From positions 620,001 to 684,000 of the forward strand of contig CAVWTN010000001.1 of the NCBI GenBank assembly GCA_963757945.1: a DNA stretch of 64,000 nt. The letters are read 5' to 3'. Every line of letters starts with the position of its first letter. The first letter of the stretch is position 1. Position numbers and translations under genes: made by a program. Positions 34,534-44,140 of this stretch are shown here, in pieces. The notes below the pieces were generated by a model. That model searched no databases, was not told where the DNA came from, and saw only the letters and a list, made by a program, of their open reading frames with translations. Source of the DNA: CAVWTN01 sp963757945 (lineage in GTDB: Bacteria > Vulcanimicrobiota > Vulcanimicrobiia > Vulcanimicrobiales > Vulcanimicrobiaceae).

Positions 34534-34698
34534 GAACAACCCTCCCTTCGGCCTACGCGCGGACGCGTGGTATGGAAAACTGCGCCGGCGCACGGCGCGA
34601 CGGCCGACGAAGCGTACCACACCGCCATCCGAGCGTCAAATGAAAAAGGCGCCCGCTCGCCTCGCCGCCGGAAACTACGGCGTCCAAGGCATGTATAA

Positions 34699-34726
34699 GG
34701 GGGTGTCCCTCTTCCCCCCTAGGAGG
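34699..34726 (+). promoter_or_regulatory. GC hairpin next to the ribosome binding site
   Basis: GGGGG (34699-34703) can pair with CCCCC (34714-34719). The strong AGGAGG site (34721-34726) follows at once, five bases before ATG 34732. The hairpin may affect initiation on the downstream membrane-protein gene, or may only be a local structure. Confidence 0.4.
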
Positions 34727-34731
34727 AACCA

Positions 34732-35556
34732 ATGGTCGCTCGTCCCACGATCGATTCCGGCACGGAACTGCAACGTGCCTTTGACATCCTCGCCAAGAAT
34801 TGGATCCTGGCCCTGCCGACCGCGATCGCGTCGCTGGCGGCCCTGTTCTTCGCCGTGTTCCTGGTCGCATCGCTCGTCGCGTCCGTCGTGGGCATCGGGG
34901 TCGGCTCGGAAGGCCGTCACCTCGGCGCCGGCGCCGCGCTCTTTGGGATCGGGACGTTCGCCGCGCTCGGCGGCTTCGTCGCGATCGTCCTGATCTCCAT
35001 GCTCGCGCAGGCCGTCGTCGTGCACGGCGCCGAGGAGGCTTGGGTCGGGCGTCCCGTGGACCTGACCGCGAGCCTGGGCGTCGCGATCGCGAGACTTCCG
35101 GCGCTGATCGTCGCCGGCATCGCGATCATGCTCATCATGATCGTTCCGATCGCACTCTCCGCCGTCCTGATCGGGATCCCGCTGATCGTGGTCGTCGGCT
35201 TCTTCCTGATCTACGTCCTGCCCGCGATCGTGATCGGAAACGAAGGCGGGGTCGCCGCGATCGGCACCTCGTTCCGGCTCGCGAAGGACAACTTCGGCCC
35301 GAGCGCCGTCGCCGCGATCGGCATCTTCGTCGCGGTTGCGATCGGCCAAGCGATCAACGTCAGCCTCGGGCACGTGCCCGTGATCGGGTGGCTCGCCGCC
35401 TTCATCGTCGGCGGGTTCAGCTCGGCCTACGCCGCCCTCGTCGCGGCGCGGTTCTACACGCTCTTGACCGGTGCCGCCGCGCCGAGCCCGTACATCGACT
35501 ACGGCAATGCGCCGATCGGCGGACCGCCGGTCGTCCCCCCGACGCCCCAGCAATAG
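34732..35556 (+). CDS. Multi-pass membrane protein of unknown function
   Basis: 274 aa with about six hydrophobic segments: LALPTAIASLAALFFAVFLV, IVASLV-type repeats, and FFLIYVLPAIVIGNEGG. The segment IGTSFRLAKDNFGPSAVAAI resembles the repeated helix pair in DUF7544/glycerophosphodiesterase-type membrane domains. The C-terminus is a Pro-rich cytoplasmic tail. No catalytic motif is seen. A strong AGGAGG ribosome site is present. It is divergent from rpsU and convergent with the HIT gene (4 bp apart). Confidence 0.75.
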   Translation: MVARPTIDSGTELQRAFDILAKNWILALPTAIASLAALFFAVFLVASLVASVVGIGVGSEGRHLGAGAALFGIGTFAALGGFVAIVLISMLAQAVVVHGAEEAWVGRPVDLTASLGVAIARLPALIVAGIAIMLIMIVPIALSAVLIGIPLIVVVGFFLIYVLPAIVIGNEGGVAAIGTSFRLAKDNFGPSAVAAIGIFVAVAIGQAINVSLGHVPVIGWLAAFIVGGFSSAYAALVAARFYTLLTGAAAPSPYIDYGNAPIGGPPVVPPTPQQ

Positions 35557-35560
35557 GCTC

Positions 35561-35905
35561 TTAGCCCGGCGGCCACCGTAACGCGCGGCGGCCGAGCACG
35601 TGCAGATGCAAATGGTGGACGGTCTGACCGCCGTCGTCGCCCTCGTTGACGACGACGCGGTAGCCGCCCGGAGCATGCTCGCGCCCGATTCTCGAAGCGA
35701 GCGCGAACAATTCGCCGACATCGCGCGCGGGGACCCCGGCGACGTAGTCGCCGAGGTTATCCGCGTGGTAGGCGGGCACGACGAGGACGTGCAGCGGAGC
35801 CTGCGGGTTCAGATCGCGGAACGCGACCGCGTGCTCGCTGCGCGCGACCTCGCTCGCGGGGAGTTCCTTGCGAACGATCTTACAGAAAATGCACTGCGCG
35901 CTCAT
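35561..35905 (-). CDS. HIT-family nucleotide hydrolase (HinT-like)
   Basis: 114 aa: CIFCKIVRKELPASEV, FRDLNPQAPLHVLVVPAYH, GGQTVHHLHLHVLGRR with the HIT catalytic triad. HinT enzymes hydrolyse adenosine phosphoramidates. Two Cys at the N-terminus fit a zinc-binding subgroup. Confidence 0.92.
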   Translation of the reverse strand: MSAQCIFCKIVRKELPASEVARSEHAVAFRDLNPQAPLHVLVVPAYHADNLGDYVAGVPARDVGELFALASRIGREHAPGGYRVVVNEGDDGGQTVHHLHLHVLGRRALRWPPG

Positions 35906-36057
35906 CGCGATAACATGCGCGGCCGGGACTGCGGAGGCCTGGCCGGGCTCGGCCTTTTTAGGGCGGACGGCCCTTGCCCGGTGCCGCCCGTCGATAGTCT
36001 CATAGAGAGCAGCGCGAACGGCGAGCGCCGTCAGCTTCCCGGATTGAAGGGGCCCGA

Positions 36058-37404
36058 ATGCAGTTCGACGCCAGCCTCGACTTGGCGCGTTTGAGAAGAA
36101 CGCTGGATGCGCTCTCGCCGGCGGGAGGCCGGCTGTGGCTTGCGCTCATCCTCGTCGCGGGGCTTCTCGTCAGGCTGTGCTTCATCGCCGCACCGGGCTA
36201 CACCGACGACATCACGATCTTCGTCAAGTGGTATGAATCGGCGCTGGCCTATCCCCCCTCGCAGCTCTACGCGCGCGATCCTTCGATCAATTATCCGCCG
36301 GCGTTCTTGGTCGTCCTCGAGCTTGCCGCCGGAGTCTATCGGACGTTCGTGCATGCGGATCCCCAGCATGCGATTCTGACGACGTATGTGAAGGCGCTCG
36401 GGATCGCCTTCGATCTCGTCGCCGCGACCCTCGCGTACATCCTCGTGCGGCGGCTGGCATCACCGAGCGCGGCGCTGGCGGCGGCGGCGTACTTCGCCTT
36501 CAGCCCGGCGATCGTGTACATCTCCGGTTACTGGGGGCAGTGCGACTCGCTGCCGGTCGCGTTCGCCCTCGGCGCGGTGCTGCTGCTGTTCTCCGCGAAC
36601 GCGACGCTCGCGTGGCCGCTGCTCGCGTTTGCGGCGCTGATCAAGCCGCCGATCTTGCTCCTCGTGCCGCTCTTCCTGCTCTATCCGCTCGTCGCACCGG
36701 ACGCCGCGGAGCGCAAGCGCCGGTCCCTCGGGGCCGCTGCGGGCATTCTCCTCTCGCTCGCAATGTGCGAGGCGCTCGCGCTCGCCTTCTTTCCGCAACC
36801 GGCGATCCTCGCATCGTCGCGGGATTTCATCATCAAGGTCGCGCGCGAGTCGGCGGTGTTCCACTTCACCTCGCTCGACGCGTTCAATCTCTGGGCCCTG
36901 TTCGGGGATTTCTTCGCCTCGGATCGAGTGCGCTGGGGTCCCCTCTACATGCAGTATTGGGCCCAGCTGCTGTTCGTCGCCGTCGCGGCCGCGATCTACG
37001 GTGCCTATGCGGTCAGGCGCTCGAAGACCGCGTTTCTCGAGGCGGCCGTGCTGGTGTTTCTGGCCTTCTTCCTCTTCATGCCGGAAATGCACGAGCGCTA
37101 CTCGATCTACGCGACGATGTTCGCCGGCGTTCTGCTCTATCGCCGTCCCTATGCGATCGCCGCCGCAGTCCTTTCGATCACGACGCTGTTGAGCCTCGAA
37201 TACGCGCTGACCAACATGCTGCTCTCGAACGCGCACGTCACGGCCGTCAACATCAACGAGTTTGCGCCGTGTCTGGTGCGCGTGTGCGCGCTCGCGAATC
37301 TCGCGGTCTTCTTTTGGCCGGCCGCTCGCTACCTCGCTCCGCTGGCGCAGCCGCGCACGACCGGTTGGCTGAGCGCGGCCGGCGAACAGCGAGCCGTTCG
37401 CTGA
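36058..37404 (+). CDS. GT-C fold membrane glycosyltransferase
   Basis: 448 aa with about ten transmembrane helices. The first periplasmic loop after helix 1 has YTDDITIFVKWYES, where the paired Asp is the usual GT-C metal/donor motif, then YARDPSINYPPAFLVVLEL, a GT39/GT87-like pattern. Late FMPEMHERYSIYATMFAGV is also typical of polyprenyl-phosphate-mannose/glucose-using transferases. The acceptor could be protein, lipid or glycan. It stands alone, divergent from the HIT gene. Confidence 0.78.
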   Translation: MQFDASLDLARLRRTLDALSPAGGRLWLALILVAGLLVRLCFIAAPGYTDDITIFVKWYESALAYPPSQLYARDPSINYPPAFLVVLELAAGVYRTFVHADPQHAILTTYVKALGIAFDLVAATLAYILVRRLASPSAALAAAAYFAFSPAIVYISGYWGQCDSLPVAFALGAVLLLFSANATLAWPLLAFAALIKPPILLLVPLFLLYPLVAPDAAERKRRSLGAAAGILLSLAMCEALALAFFPQPAILASSRDFIIKVARESAVFHFTSLDAFNLWALFGDFFASDRVRWGPLYMQYWAQLLFVAVAAAIYGAYAVRRSKTAFLEAAVLVFLAFFLFMPEMHERYSIYATMFAGVLLYRRPYAIAAAVLSITTLLSLEYALTNMLLSNAHVTAVNINEFAPCLVRVCALANLAVFFWPAARYLAPLAQPRTTGWLSAAGEQRAVR

Positions 37405-37419
37405 TCGCCGGCCCGCCGG

Positions 37420-39027
37420 TCAGCTCTTCGGTTTCATCAGCTCGTAGTGAATCATCGATTCCGGAGTCGGAATCACGCCGTCGACGGACGACTTGAAGAC
37501 GAACTGCACGATCGAGTGCGTGATCGGGATCGCGGGTGCTTGGTCGTGGATGAGGGCGTTGGCCTCCGCGTAGATCGCTTGGCGTTTTGATTCTTCGACC
37601 GTCCGCTGGCCGCGCAACATCAGCTCGTGGAAATGCTCGTCACGCCAGAACGAGTAGTTCTGCGCGTCCGGCTTGACCGCGCTGTCCTTGTCGAGCAGCG
37701 TGTAGAGGAAGTTGTCGGGATCTCCGTTGTCGCCGGTCCAGCCGATCAAGCAGGTCGGGTGCTCGCCGTTTCGCACCGCTTTGAGGAACGCCGCGAATTC
37801 CAGCGGCGTGAGCGTCGCGTCGATCCCGACATCCTTGAGATTCGCTTGAATCGCTTCGGCGATCCGTTGCGGCTCGGGCATGTACGGTCGCGGCGCGGTC
37901 GGGTAGTAGATCTCCGTCTTGAAGCCGTTCGGGAAGCCGGCCTTCGCGAGGAGCGCCTTGGCCTGCGCGACGTCGTGCGGATACGCCTTCACGTTCGGGT
38001 TCTCGCCGAGCATCCCGGGCGGCGTCCAATTGTCCGCGACGACGGCCCCGGCCGCGTAAAAGCCCGTCGCGATCGCCTGTTTGTCGAGCGCGAGCGCGAC
38101 GGCCCGCCGCACGAGCACGTTGTCGAACGGCTTGCGCTCCATGTTGAGCGCCAAGTATAGGACGTTGTTCGAGGGCTGCTTGTAGACCGTCAGGCCCTGC
38201 TGGGTCGCGAGCGTCTTGACGTCGTCGGGACGCGGATCGATCAGTCCGTCGATATCGCCCTTCTGAATCGAGAGCACACCGGTCGATTGATCGGGGATGT
38301 CGCGAATGATCACCGTCGCGTAGGCGGGTTTGGGCCCGTCGTAGTCGGGGTTCGCGCTCAGCGTGATGTGGTCGTTCTTGACCCACTCGGCCAGCGTGTA
38401 CGGGCCGCTCCCGACCGGTTTGAGGCCGAAGGCTTCGGGATCTTTGATGATCGCCGAGGGCGAGCCGACCGCGAACGGCGCCATCGCGAGGTTGCGCAGG
38501 AACGGGCCGAACGGCGTGGTCAGGTGGAATGCCAGCTCGGTCGGGCTCGCGATCGTCACGTCCGCGATCACGCCCGGATAGCCGCCGAATTGACTCGCGT
38601 AGTACGCGTACGGATAGGTCCCGTGATAGGGATTGCCCTTGAGGCGCCAGCGATCGAAGTTGAACTTGACGGCGGTCGCATCGAGCGGCGTTCCGTCGGT
38701 GAACTTCAGATTCGGCTTGAGCTTGAACGTCCAGGTCTTGCCGTCCGCGCTCGTGGTCCACGAGTCCGCGATCTCCGGCTGGATCTCGAAGGTTCCCGGC
38801 TTGAAACGGACGAGATTCTGGAAGATCAGCTGGGTCGTCGTGTGCGAGATCCCGTCGGTCTCATGCGATGGGTCCAGGCCCACCACGTCCTTCACGCGGC
38901 CGACGACGAGTTGGGTCCCGCCGCCGTTGCTCTGCCCGCCGCCTCCGCATGAGGCGAGCGTGCCGGCGCCCAGGATGACGGCGAGCAAGAGGGTGAGCGC
39001 GCGCAACCGGGTTGGCAAAGTCTGCAT
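37420..39027 (-). CDS. ABC transporter substrate-binding lipoprotein, peptide/nickel family (SBP_bac_5)
   Basis: 535 aa. Signal sequence with lipobox LASC, cysteine near residue 27, then a Gly/Asn linker. Family 5 motifs: VGRVKDVVGLDPSHETDGIS, TWTFKLKPNLKFTDGTPLDA, GTGPY-equivalent KPVGSGPYTLAEW, NPDYDGPKPAYATVIIRDI and ALNMERKPFDNVLVRRAVAL. Likely binds oligopeptides or similar solutes. No permease or ATPase genes are adjacent, so partners must be elsewhere. Nine bases after the stalk-domain gene upstream. Confidence 0.87.
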   Translation of the reverse strand: MQTLPTRLRALTLLLAVILGAGTLASCGGGGQSNGGGTQLVVGRVKDVVGLDPSHETDGISHTTTQLIFQNLVRFKPGTFEIQPEIADSWTTSADGKTWTFKLKPNLKFTDGTPLDATAVKFNFDRWRLKGNPYHGTYPYAYYASQFGGYPGVIADVTIASPTELAFHLTTPFGPFLRNLAMAPFAVGSPSAIIKDPEAFGLKPVGSGPYTLAEWVKNDHITLSANPDYDGPKPAYATVIIRDIPDQSTGVLSIQKGDIDGLIDPRPDDVKTLATQQGLTVYKQPSNNVLYLALNMERKPFDNVLVRRAVALALDKQAIATGFYAAGAVVADNWTPPGMLGENPNVKAYPHDVAQAKALLAKAGFPNGFKTEIYYPTAPRPYMPEPQRIAEAIQANLKDVGIDATLTPLEFAAFLKAVRNGEHPTCLIGWTGDNGDPDNFLYTLLDKDSAVKPDAQNYSFWRDEHFHELMLRGQRTVEESKRQAIYAEANALIHDQAPAIPITHSIVQFVFKSSVDGVIPTPESMIHYELMKPKS

Positions 39028-39036
39028 CGGTCTAGC

Positions 39037-40578
39037 TTACCTCGATTTGATGGAGAATGACCACGAGCGGGTCGAGCTGTTGCCGGCGGGATCGGCGACG
39101 CGCACGGTCACCCGCACCGCGCCGTCCGCGAGATCTCCCGGCGGACTGTACGTGATGAAGTTCGTCGAACGCACGGCGGCGGAAGTGACGTCGCGGCCGT
39201 TGACCGTGAGCACGATGCTCGCCGCATCGATGCCGACGTCCAGCGGCGAATTGAACGTCGCGTAGATGCTCGGGCGCGGATTGTTCGTCGTCTGGCCGGA
39301 AGCGGGCGCGATGTCGACGATCGCGGGCGGCGTCGTCACCGCGGAGAGGCGCGTCGCCGCTTCCATGCGCGGGGCCTGATTGGTGGCGACGCGCAGACGC
39401 GCGAAGACGGGGACCTGCACGACGTTGAAGCGCTCGGGGATCACGAAGCGCGCCCGATAGACCCCCGGCGCATCCTCGCGCATGGCGACCCCCGTCACGT
39501 AGTCGCCGATATCGAAGCTGGCCTGCGCGCCCGCGGTCCCGTGCATCTCGAGATCGAGCGACTCGCCGGCGCGCAACGGGCGCGTCGCCGAGATCGTGAA
39601 CGATGCGATCCCGACGTCGGTCGAGGGAGCGGCCGTCGGCGGAACTTGCCGCGTCACGATCACCTGACGGATCTCGCCGCTCTCGGGATTGCTGCGCACC
39701 GTCACGTAATCGCCCAACCGGATGTCCGCGATCTTGGCGGGGTCCCCGTTGATCGACACCTCCGAGACGCGCTGCCCCGTGATCACGCGCCCGCTGCCGA
39801 GTACGATCGCATCGGGGGAGACGGCCGCGACCGGGCCGGTCGTCGACTTGAAGAAATCATGAACTTCGAGGACGCGGCCGTCCTTCGCGAGCACGACGCG
39901 CAGCGCGTCCCCGACGCGCACGTCGGAGAGCTCGCCACGGAGCTGCGAGCGAATCGTCGTATCCTCGACGTAAAAGCGCGCCGTGGAAGTGACGGCGATC
40001 GTGCGCGGGTTGCCGCCGACGAGCAGCGTGAGCGCGGGCGGCGCGGCGTTCGCATCGATCGCCGAAACCGTTCCCAGCAGCGTGCTGCCGCCGCCGGATG
40101 CGGCCCGCTCGTTCACGTTCTTGCCGATGAACGGCGAGACGATCTCGATCTTGGCGCCTTTCTGATCGTAGTTGACCACCGCGCCGAGCGCCGCCCCGAT
40201 GAAGCGCAGCGGAACGAACGTCGTGCCGTCTTCGTCGACCGGCGCTTGATCGAGCAGGATCGGCAGCCCATTGACGCGAGCCTGACGGCTCCCGACGACC
40301 ACCGTCGCAGCGCCCGATGCGAGCGTCGCGGAGATCGCGTCGCCCACGCGCACCAGCGGAATGCCGAACGCGGCGAAGACCGCGCGCAGCGGCACCATCA
40401 CGCGACCCTCGACGACCTCCGGCGGGGCTTCGCCCTGCAACGTCTCGCCGTTGATGACGATGACGATCGACCGCGCCGCCCGCTCGGCGGCCGGCGTCGG
40501 CGAAGGCGCGGGAGCTGCCGCTGCGACGCTCGGGAGGGTCGCAGCGCATACGAACGCGACGGCACGCAGGAACTTCAT
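39037..40578 (-). CDS. Secreted protein with copper-amine-oxidase-N (stalk) domain and Ig-like repeats
   Basis: 513 aa. Signal peptide MKFLRAVAFVCAATLPSVAA. Residues 40-140 form a copper amine oxidase N-terminal-like domain (IVIVINGETLQGEAPPEVVE, RVMVPLRAVFAAFGIPL, FVPLRFIGAALGAVVNYDQ), which is a stalk module, not an enzyme. A middle beta-rich region with DVRVGDALRVVLAKDGRV and a C-terminal Ig-like domain (PASGQTTNNPRPSIYATFNS) follow. Probably an extracellular or wall-bound structural protein. ATG 40578 overlaps the GT4 stop. Confidence 0.78.
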   Translation of the reverse strand: MKFLRAVAFVCAATLPSVAAAAPAPSPTPAAERAARSIVIVINGETLQGEAPPEVVEGRVMVPLRAVFAAFGIPLVRVGDAISATLASGAATVVVGSRQARVNGLPILLDQAPVDEDGTTFVPLRFIGAALGAVVNYDQKGAKIEIVSPFIGKNVNERAASGGGSTLLGTVSAIDANAAPPALTLLVGGNPRTIAVTSTARFYVEDTTIRSQLRGELSDVRVGDALRVVLAKDGRVLEVHDFFKSTTGPVAAVSPDAIVLGSGRVITGQRVSEVSINGDPAKIADIRLGDYVTVRSNPESGEIRQVIVTRQVPPTAAPSTDVGIASFTISATRPLRAGESLDLEMHGTAGAQASFDIGDYVTGVAMREDAPGVYRARFVIPERFNVVQVPVFARLRVATNQAPRMEAATRLSAVTTPPAIVDIAPASGQTTNNPRPSIYATFNSPLDVGIDAASIVLTVNGRDVTSAAVRSTNFITYSPPGDLADGAVRVTVRVADPAGNSSTRSWSFSIKSR

Positions 40579-41606
40579 CCGCTCCGGCTTTCCGCCAAAA
40601 CCTCTCGATATACCTCGGCGGTCGCCGCGGCACAGCGATCCCACGTTTGCGTCCGCGCGAAGCTGCGCGCGCGCTCGACGTCCAGGCCGCAGCCGCCCGC
40701 GAGCGCGGCCTCCATCAATTCGCGCAACGCGCGCACGTCGCGCGCGGCGAAAACGCCGACATACGGCCGAAGCACGCCCGGCACCGCATCCGCGCAGGCC
40801 AGCACGGGCGTGCCGACCGCCGCGGCCTCGAGCATCGGAAGGCCGAACCCCTCGCACCATGCCGGATGCACGAGCGCCGTCGCGCCGCGGCAGGCCCGTG
40901 CCAAGCGCGCGCGCTCGAGCTCGCCCGTGAAGCGCAGGGCTCCCCGCGCGCGTTGCGGGCGGCGCGCTTCCGGCGCCAGGTCGTCGTGCCCCGTCACGAC
41001 GAGGTCCGCCTCCAGCGCCTCCGGGAGCGCCTCCCACGCGGCGAACGCCGTGACGAGATCCTTGTGCGGGCGATGGTTCCCCACGAAGAGGAAATACGGG
41101 CGCGGCGCGGGCTCCGGCTCGACCTCGCCCAGGAACGCGTCATCGACGCCGAGCGCGATCACGCGCACCTTTCCGGGGGGCACGCCGAGGAATCGCTCGA
41201 GATCGGCGACCGTGCGCCAATCGTCCGTGATCACGCGCTCCGCGCGCGCGCACAGGCTACGCACGACGACCCGGTAATAGGGCCCGACCTTCGCCTTGAA
41301 CACCTCGGGGTAGCGCAGATGGATCAGATCGTGGATCGTGATCGCGAACCGGCGCGGCGCGAACAGCGGAGCGTACAGCGAGAGGAAATGCGTCAGGCGC
41401 GGCCGCAGCCGCGCGAGCTCGAGCGGGAAGCGCGCCTGTTCCTCCAGCGAGAAGTTCTCCCCGCGCCCGACCGTACGGAAGCGCAGATCGGGCGCGACGC
41501 GCGGCAAGCGGGCGACGAGTTCTTGCGAGTACGCGCGCATGCCGACGGACATCTGCCGCGTCAGGCGCGCGTCGAGCGCGACGTCCGTTCCCGCCGCGGA
41601 ACTCAA
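40575..41606 (-). CDS. Glycosyltransferase family 4 (GT-B, glycosyltransferases group 1)
   Basis: 343 aa. N-terminal domain with ARLTRQMSVGMRAYSQELV and RFAITIHDLIHLRYPEVF. C-terminal domain with PYFLFVGNHRPHKDLVTAF and the donor site ALVHPAWCEGFGLPMLEAAA, including the E-x7-E pair. Likely adds a hexose during cell-surface polysaccharide or glycolipid synthesis. The TTG start at 41606 overlaps the GT2 stop; no ATG precedes the first beta strand. Confidence 0.82.
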   Translation of the reverse strand: MSSAAGTDVALDARLTRQMSVGMRAYSQELVARLPRVAPDLRFRTVGRGENFSLEEQARFPLELARLRPRLTHFLSLYAPLFAPRRFAITIHDLIHLRYPEVFKAKVGPYYRVVVRSLCARAERVITDDWRTVADLERFLGVPPGKVRVIALGVDDAFLGEVEPEPAPRPYFLFVGNHRPHKDLVTAFAAWEALPEALEADLVVTGHDDLAPEARRPQRARGALRFTGELERARLARACRGATALVHPAWCEGFGLPMLEAAAVGTPVLACADAVPGVLRPYVGVFAARDVRALRELMEAALAGGCGLDVERARSFARTQTWDRCAAATAEVYREVLAESRSG

Positions 41607-42376
41607 CGTGGGGCCGGGCCGCCGCGCGCGAGCGCCTTCCAGCGCACGACGGCCGGATAGAGCGCGGATGCGCCCGCGATGTAGGCCCCGCGCCAGCCGT
41701 CGCGCCAACCGCCGCGCGCGAAGAAGAGCCAGGGCGCCCGCGCCGCCGCGCGTGCCAAGGAGAGCGCCAGCGCCGGGCCCGACCCTTCGAGCCCCGCGGC
41801 TTCGATCGCCGTGTACCGCGCGAACTTCTCGCGATACGCCGCGAGCGAAGGGTACGACTCGTGCAGCAAGCGGCCCGCGAGTTCGAGGACCGCGCCGTCG
41901 ACCTCGAGCCGCTCGTGCAATTCCGCGCTCCCTCCCGCCGCCGGACGCGCGACGATGCGCGCGCCCTCGGTGCGCACCAGGCGCAGGATCCGTTCGTCCC
42001 CCCAGCCGCATCCGCCGATCGCGCGTCCGCAAAAGTAGGTCGTGCGGCGCACGGCGTAGCCGGCGACGCCGGGCGGCGGAACCGCCGCCAAGACCGCTGC
42101 GCGCAGCGCCGGATCGAGCGCCTCATCCGCATCGAGCATGAACGTCCAGGCCGTGCGCACGCGGCCCAGCGCGAACCGGCGCGCCTGCGCGAAACCCTCC
42201 CAAGGCCGAACGACGACCTCCGCTCCGCGCGCACGCGCGAGCTCGGCCGTTCCGTCATCGGACTCGGCATCGATGACGAGCGTCGCGGCTCCCGGCGGCA
42301 CGCTCGCCAGCGCCGCAGGCAGGCGCAGCGCTTCGTTGCGCGTCAGGACGACGAACGTCAGCTCGGCCGGATTCAG
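41603..42376 (-). CDS. Glycosyltransferase family 2
   Basis: 257 aa. GT-A fold starts LTFVVLTRNEALRLPAAL, then TLVIDAESDDGTAELARARG, WEGFAQARRFALGRV and FMLDADEALDP with the DxD-type acidic motif. It resembles WaaE/KdtX-like transferases. The start is uncertain: a CTG at 42376 overlaps the pyrG stop (CTGA) and is the only near-canonical codon before the first strand. The first GTG would remove the nucleotide-binding strand. Coupled to pyrG upstream and GT4 downstream. Confidence 0.8.
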   Translation of the reverse strand: MNPAELTFVVLTRNEALRLPAALASVPPGAATLVIDAESDDGTAELARARGAEVVVRPWEGFAQARRFALGRVRTAWTFMLDADEALDPALRAAVLAAVPPPGVAGYAVRRTTYFCGRAIGGCGWGDERILRLVRTEGARIVARPAAGGSAELHERLEVDGAVLELAGRLLHESYPSLAAYREKFARYTAIEAAGLEGSGPALALSLARAAARAPWLFFARGGWRDGWRGAYIAGASALYPAVVRWKALARGGPAPR

Positions 42377-44043
42377 GATTGCGCCGAGAGCTCGGCGGCG
42401 AGGGCGCCGAGCTTGACGCCTAGGCGCTCCCTCGAGCGCTCGAGCGCGGCACCGATGAAATCGCGGTAGAGCGGCGACGGTTTCGTCGGCCGCGACTTGA
42501 ATTCGGGGTGCGCTTGCGTGCCGACGAACCACGGATGCATCGATTGCGGCAGTTCGATGCATTCGACGAGCGAGGTCGAGTTCACGGTGTGGTGCCCCGA
42601 GAAGATCATGCCGCGCTCTTCGAAGATCGGCTTATAGCTGTTGTTGAACTCGTAACGGTGACGGTGGCGCTCGCTGATCTGCAAGGCGCCGTAGGCGCGC
42701 GCGGCGAGCGTCCCCGCTTCGAGCGTGCAATCGTAGGCGCCCAGCCGCATCGTTCCCCCCATCAGCGCGATGTGCTCTTGATCGGGCAGGAAGTCGATCA
42801 CGGGGTCCGCCGTCTCCTCATCGACCTCTTTCGTCATCGCATCGGAGAGCCCGCAGACGTTGCGCGCGAACTCGACGCAGGCCAGCTGCATGCCGTAGCA
42901 GATCCCAAGGAACGGTATCTTCGCCGTGCGCGTGTATTCGATCGCGCGCAGCTTGCCCCGCACTCCGCGCATTCCGAAACCGGGCGCGACCAGCACGCCG
43001 TCCACGTCGGCGAGCACCGAAAGGCCCGTGTCTTCGATCGTCTCGGAATCGATCCGCTTGATGTTCACGCGCGCGTCGTGGAAGATCCCGGCGTGATGCA
43101 ACGCCTCGTTGATCGAGATGTACGCATCCTTGTGCTCGACGTATTTTCCGACGAGCGCGATCGTCACGTCCACCTTCGGGTGGAGGATCCGTTCGACGAT
43201 CCGCTTCCAATCTTCCAAATCCAGGGGCTTCGTCTCGAGCTTGAGCTTGCGAATCACGGCCTTCGCGAGCCCTTCGGCCTCCAAGCTGAGCGGCACGCGA
43301 TAGATCGTCGGCGCGTCGCCGTTTTGCACGACGTCGCTCGCGCGGACGTCGCAGAACAGGGCGATCTTCTCCTTCAGCTCGAACGGGATCGGCCGCTCGG
43401 AGGAGGTCCGCACGATGATCGCATCCGCCGAGATGCCGATCGTGCGCAGCTCGCGCACCGAATGCTGCGTGGGCTTGGTCTTCAGCTCGTCGGCCGCTCC
43501 GAGGAGCGGCAGCAACGTCAAGTGCACGAACATGACGTTCTCGTCGCCGAGGTCGTGGCGGATTTGGCGGATCGCTTCGAGGAACGGCAGCGATTCGATG
43601 TCGCCGACGGTGCCTCCGACCTCGACGATGCACACGTCCGCGCCGCTCGTCTCGGCGACACGCCGGATCTTCGCCTTGATTTCGTTGGTGATGTGCGGAA
43701 TCACCTGAACGGTGGCGCCGAGATAATCGCCCCGGCGCTCTTTTTCGATCACCGAGGCGTAGATTTGCCCGGTGGTGACGTTGTTGGCCTGGGTGAGCGA
43801 TTCATCGATGAACCGCTCGTAATGGCCAAGATCGAGATCGGTTTCAGCGCCGTCTTCCGTCACGAAGACCTCGCCGTGCTGGTACGGGTTCATCGTCCCG
43901 GCGTCGACGTTGATGTACGGATCGAGCTTCTGAATCGAGACCGATAAGCCTCGACTCTTGAGCAGCCGGCCCAAGGAGGCCGACGCGATGCCTTTTCCGA
44001 GTGAACTTGCGACCCCGCCGGTAAAGAAGATGAACTTCGCCAT
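42373..44043 (-). CDS. pyrG: CTP synthase
   Basis: 556-aa glutamine-dependent CTP synthase. The N-terminal synthetase domain begins KFIFFTGGVASSLGKGIASA and includes DPYINVDAGTMNPYQHGEVF and VEVGGTVGDIESLPFLEAIR. The C-terminal glutaminase domain has VLVAPGFGMRGVRGKL, the nucleophile motif FLGICYGMQLACVEF and late HPEFKSRPTKPSPLY. Length is standard. Confidence 0.97.
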   Translation of the reverse strand: MAKFIFFTGGVASSLGKGIASASLGRLLKSRGLSVSIQKLDPYINVDAGTMNPYQHGEVFVTEDGAETDLDLGHYERFIDESLTQANNVTTGQIYASVIEKERRGDYLGATVQVIPHITNEIKAKIRRVAETSGADVCIVEVGGTVGDIESLPFLEAIRQIRHDLGDENVMFVHLTLLPLLGAADELKTKPTQHSVRELRTIGISADAIIVRTSSERPIPFELKEKIALFCDVRASDVVQNGDAPTIYRVPLSLEAEGLAKAVIRKLKLETKPLDLEDWKRIVERILHPKVDVTIALVGKYVEHKDAYISINEALHHAGIFHDARVNIKRIDSETIEDTGLSVLADVDGVLVAPGFGMRGVRGKLRAIEYTRTAKIPFLGICYGMQLACVEFARNVCGLSDAMTKEVDEETADPVIDFLPDQEHIALMGGTMRLGAYDCTLEAGTLAARAYGALQISERHRHRYEFNNSYKPIFEERGMIFSGHHTVNSTSLVECIELPQSMHPWFVGTQAHPEFKSRPTKPSPLYRDFIGAALERSRERLGVKLGALAAELSAQS

Positions 44044-44140
44044 ATGGGGAGATGAAAGTTCGGCAAGCGACCGTAGGGGTCCCGCCCGGCTGCGCGTCGC
44101 TCGGCGGTAGGAAGGCCGCGCGAGGCGAACTCACCGAGCG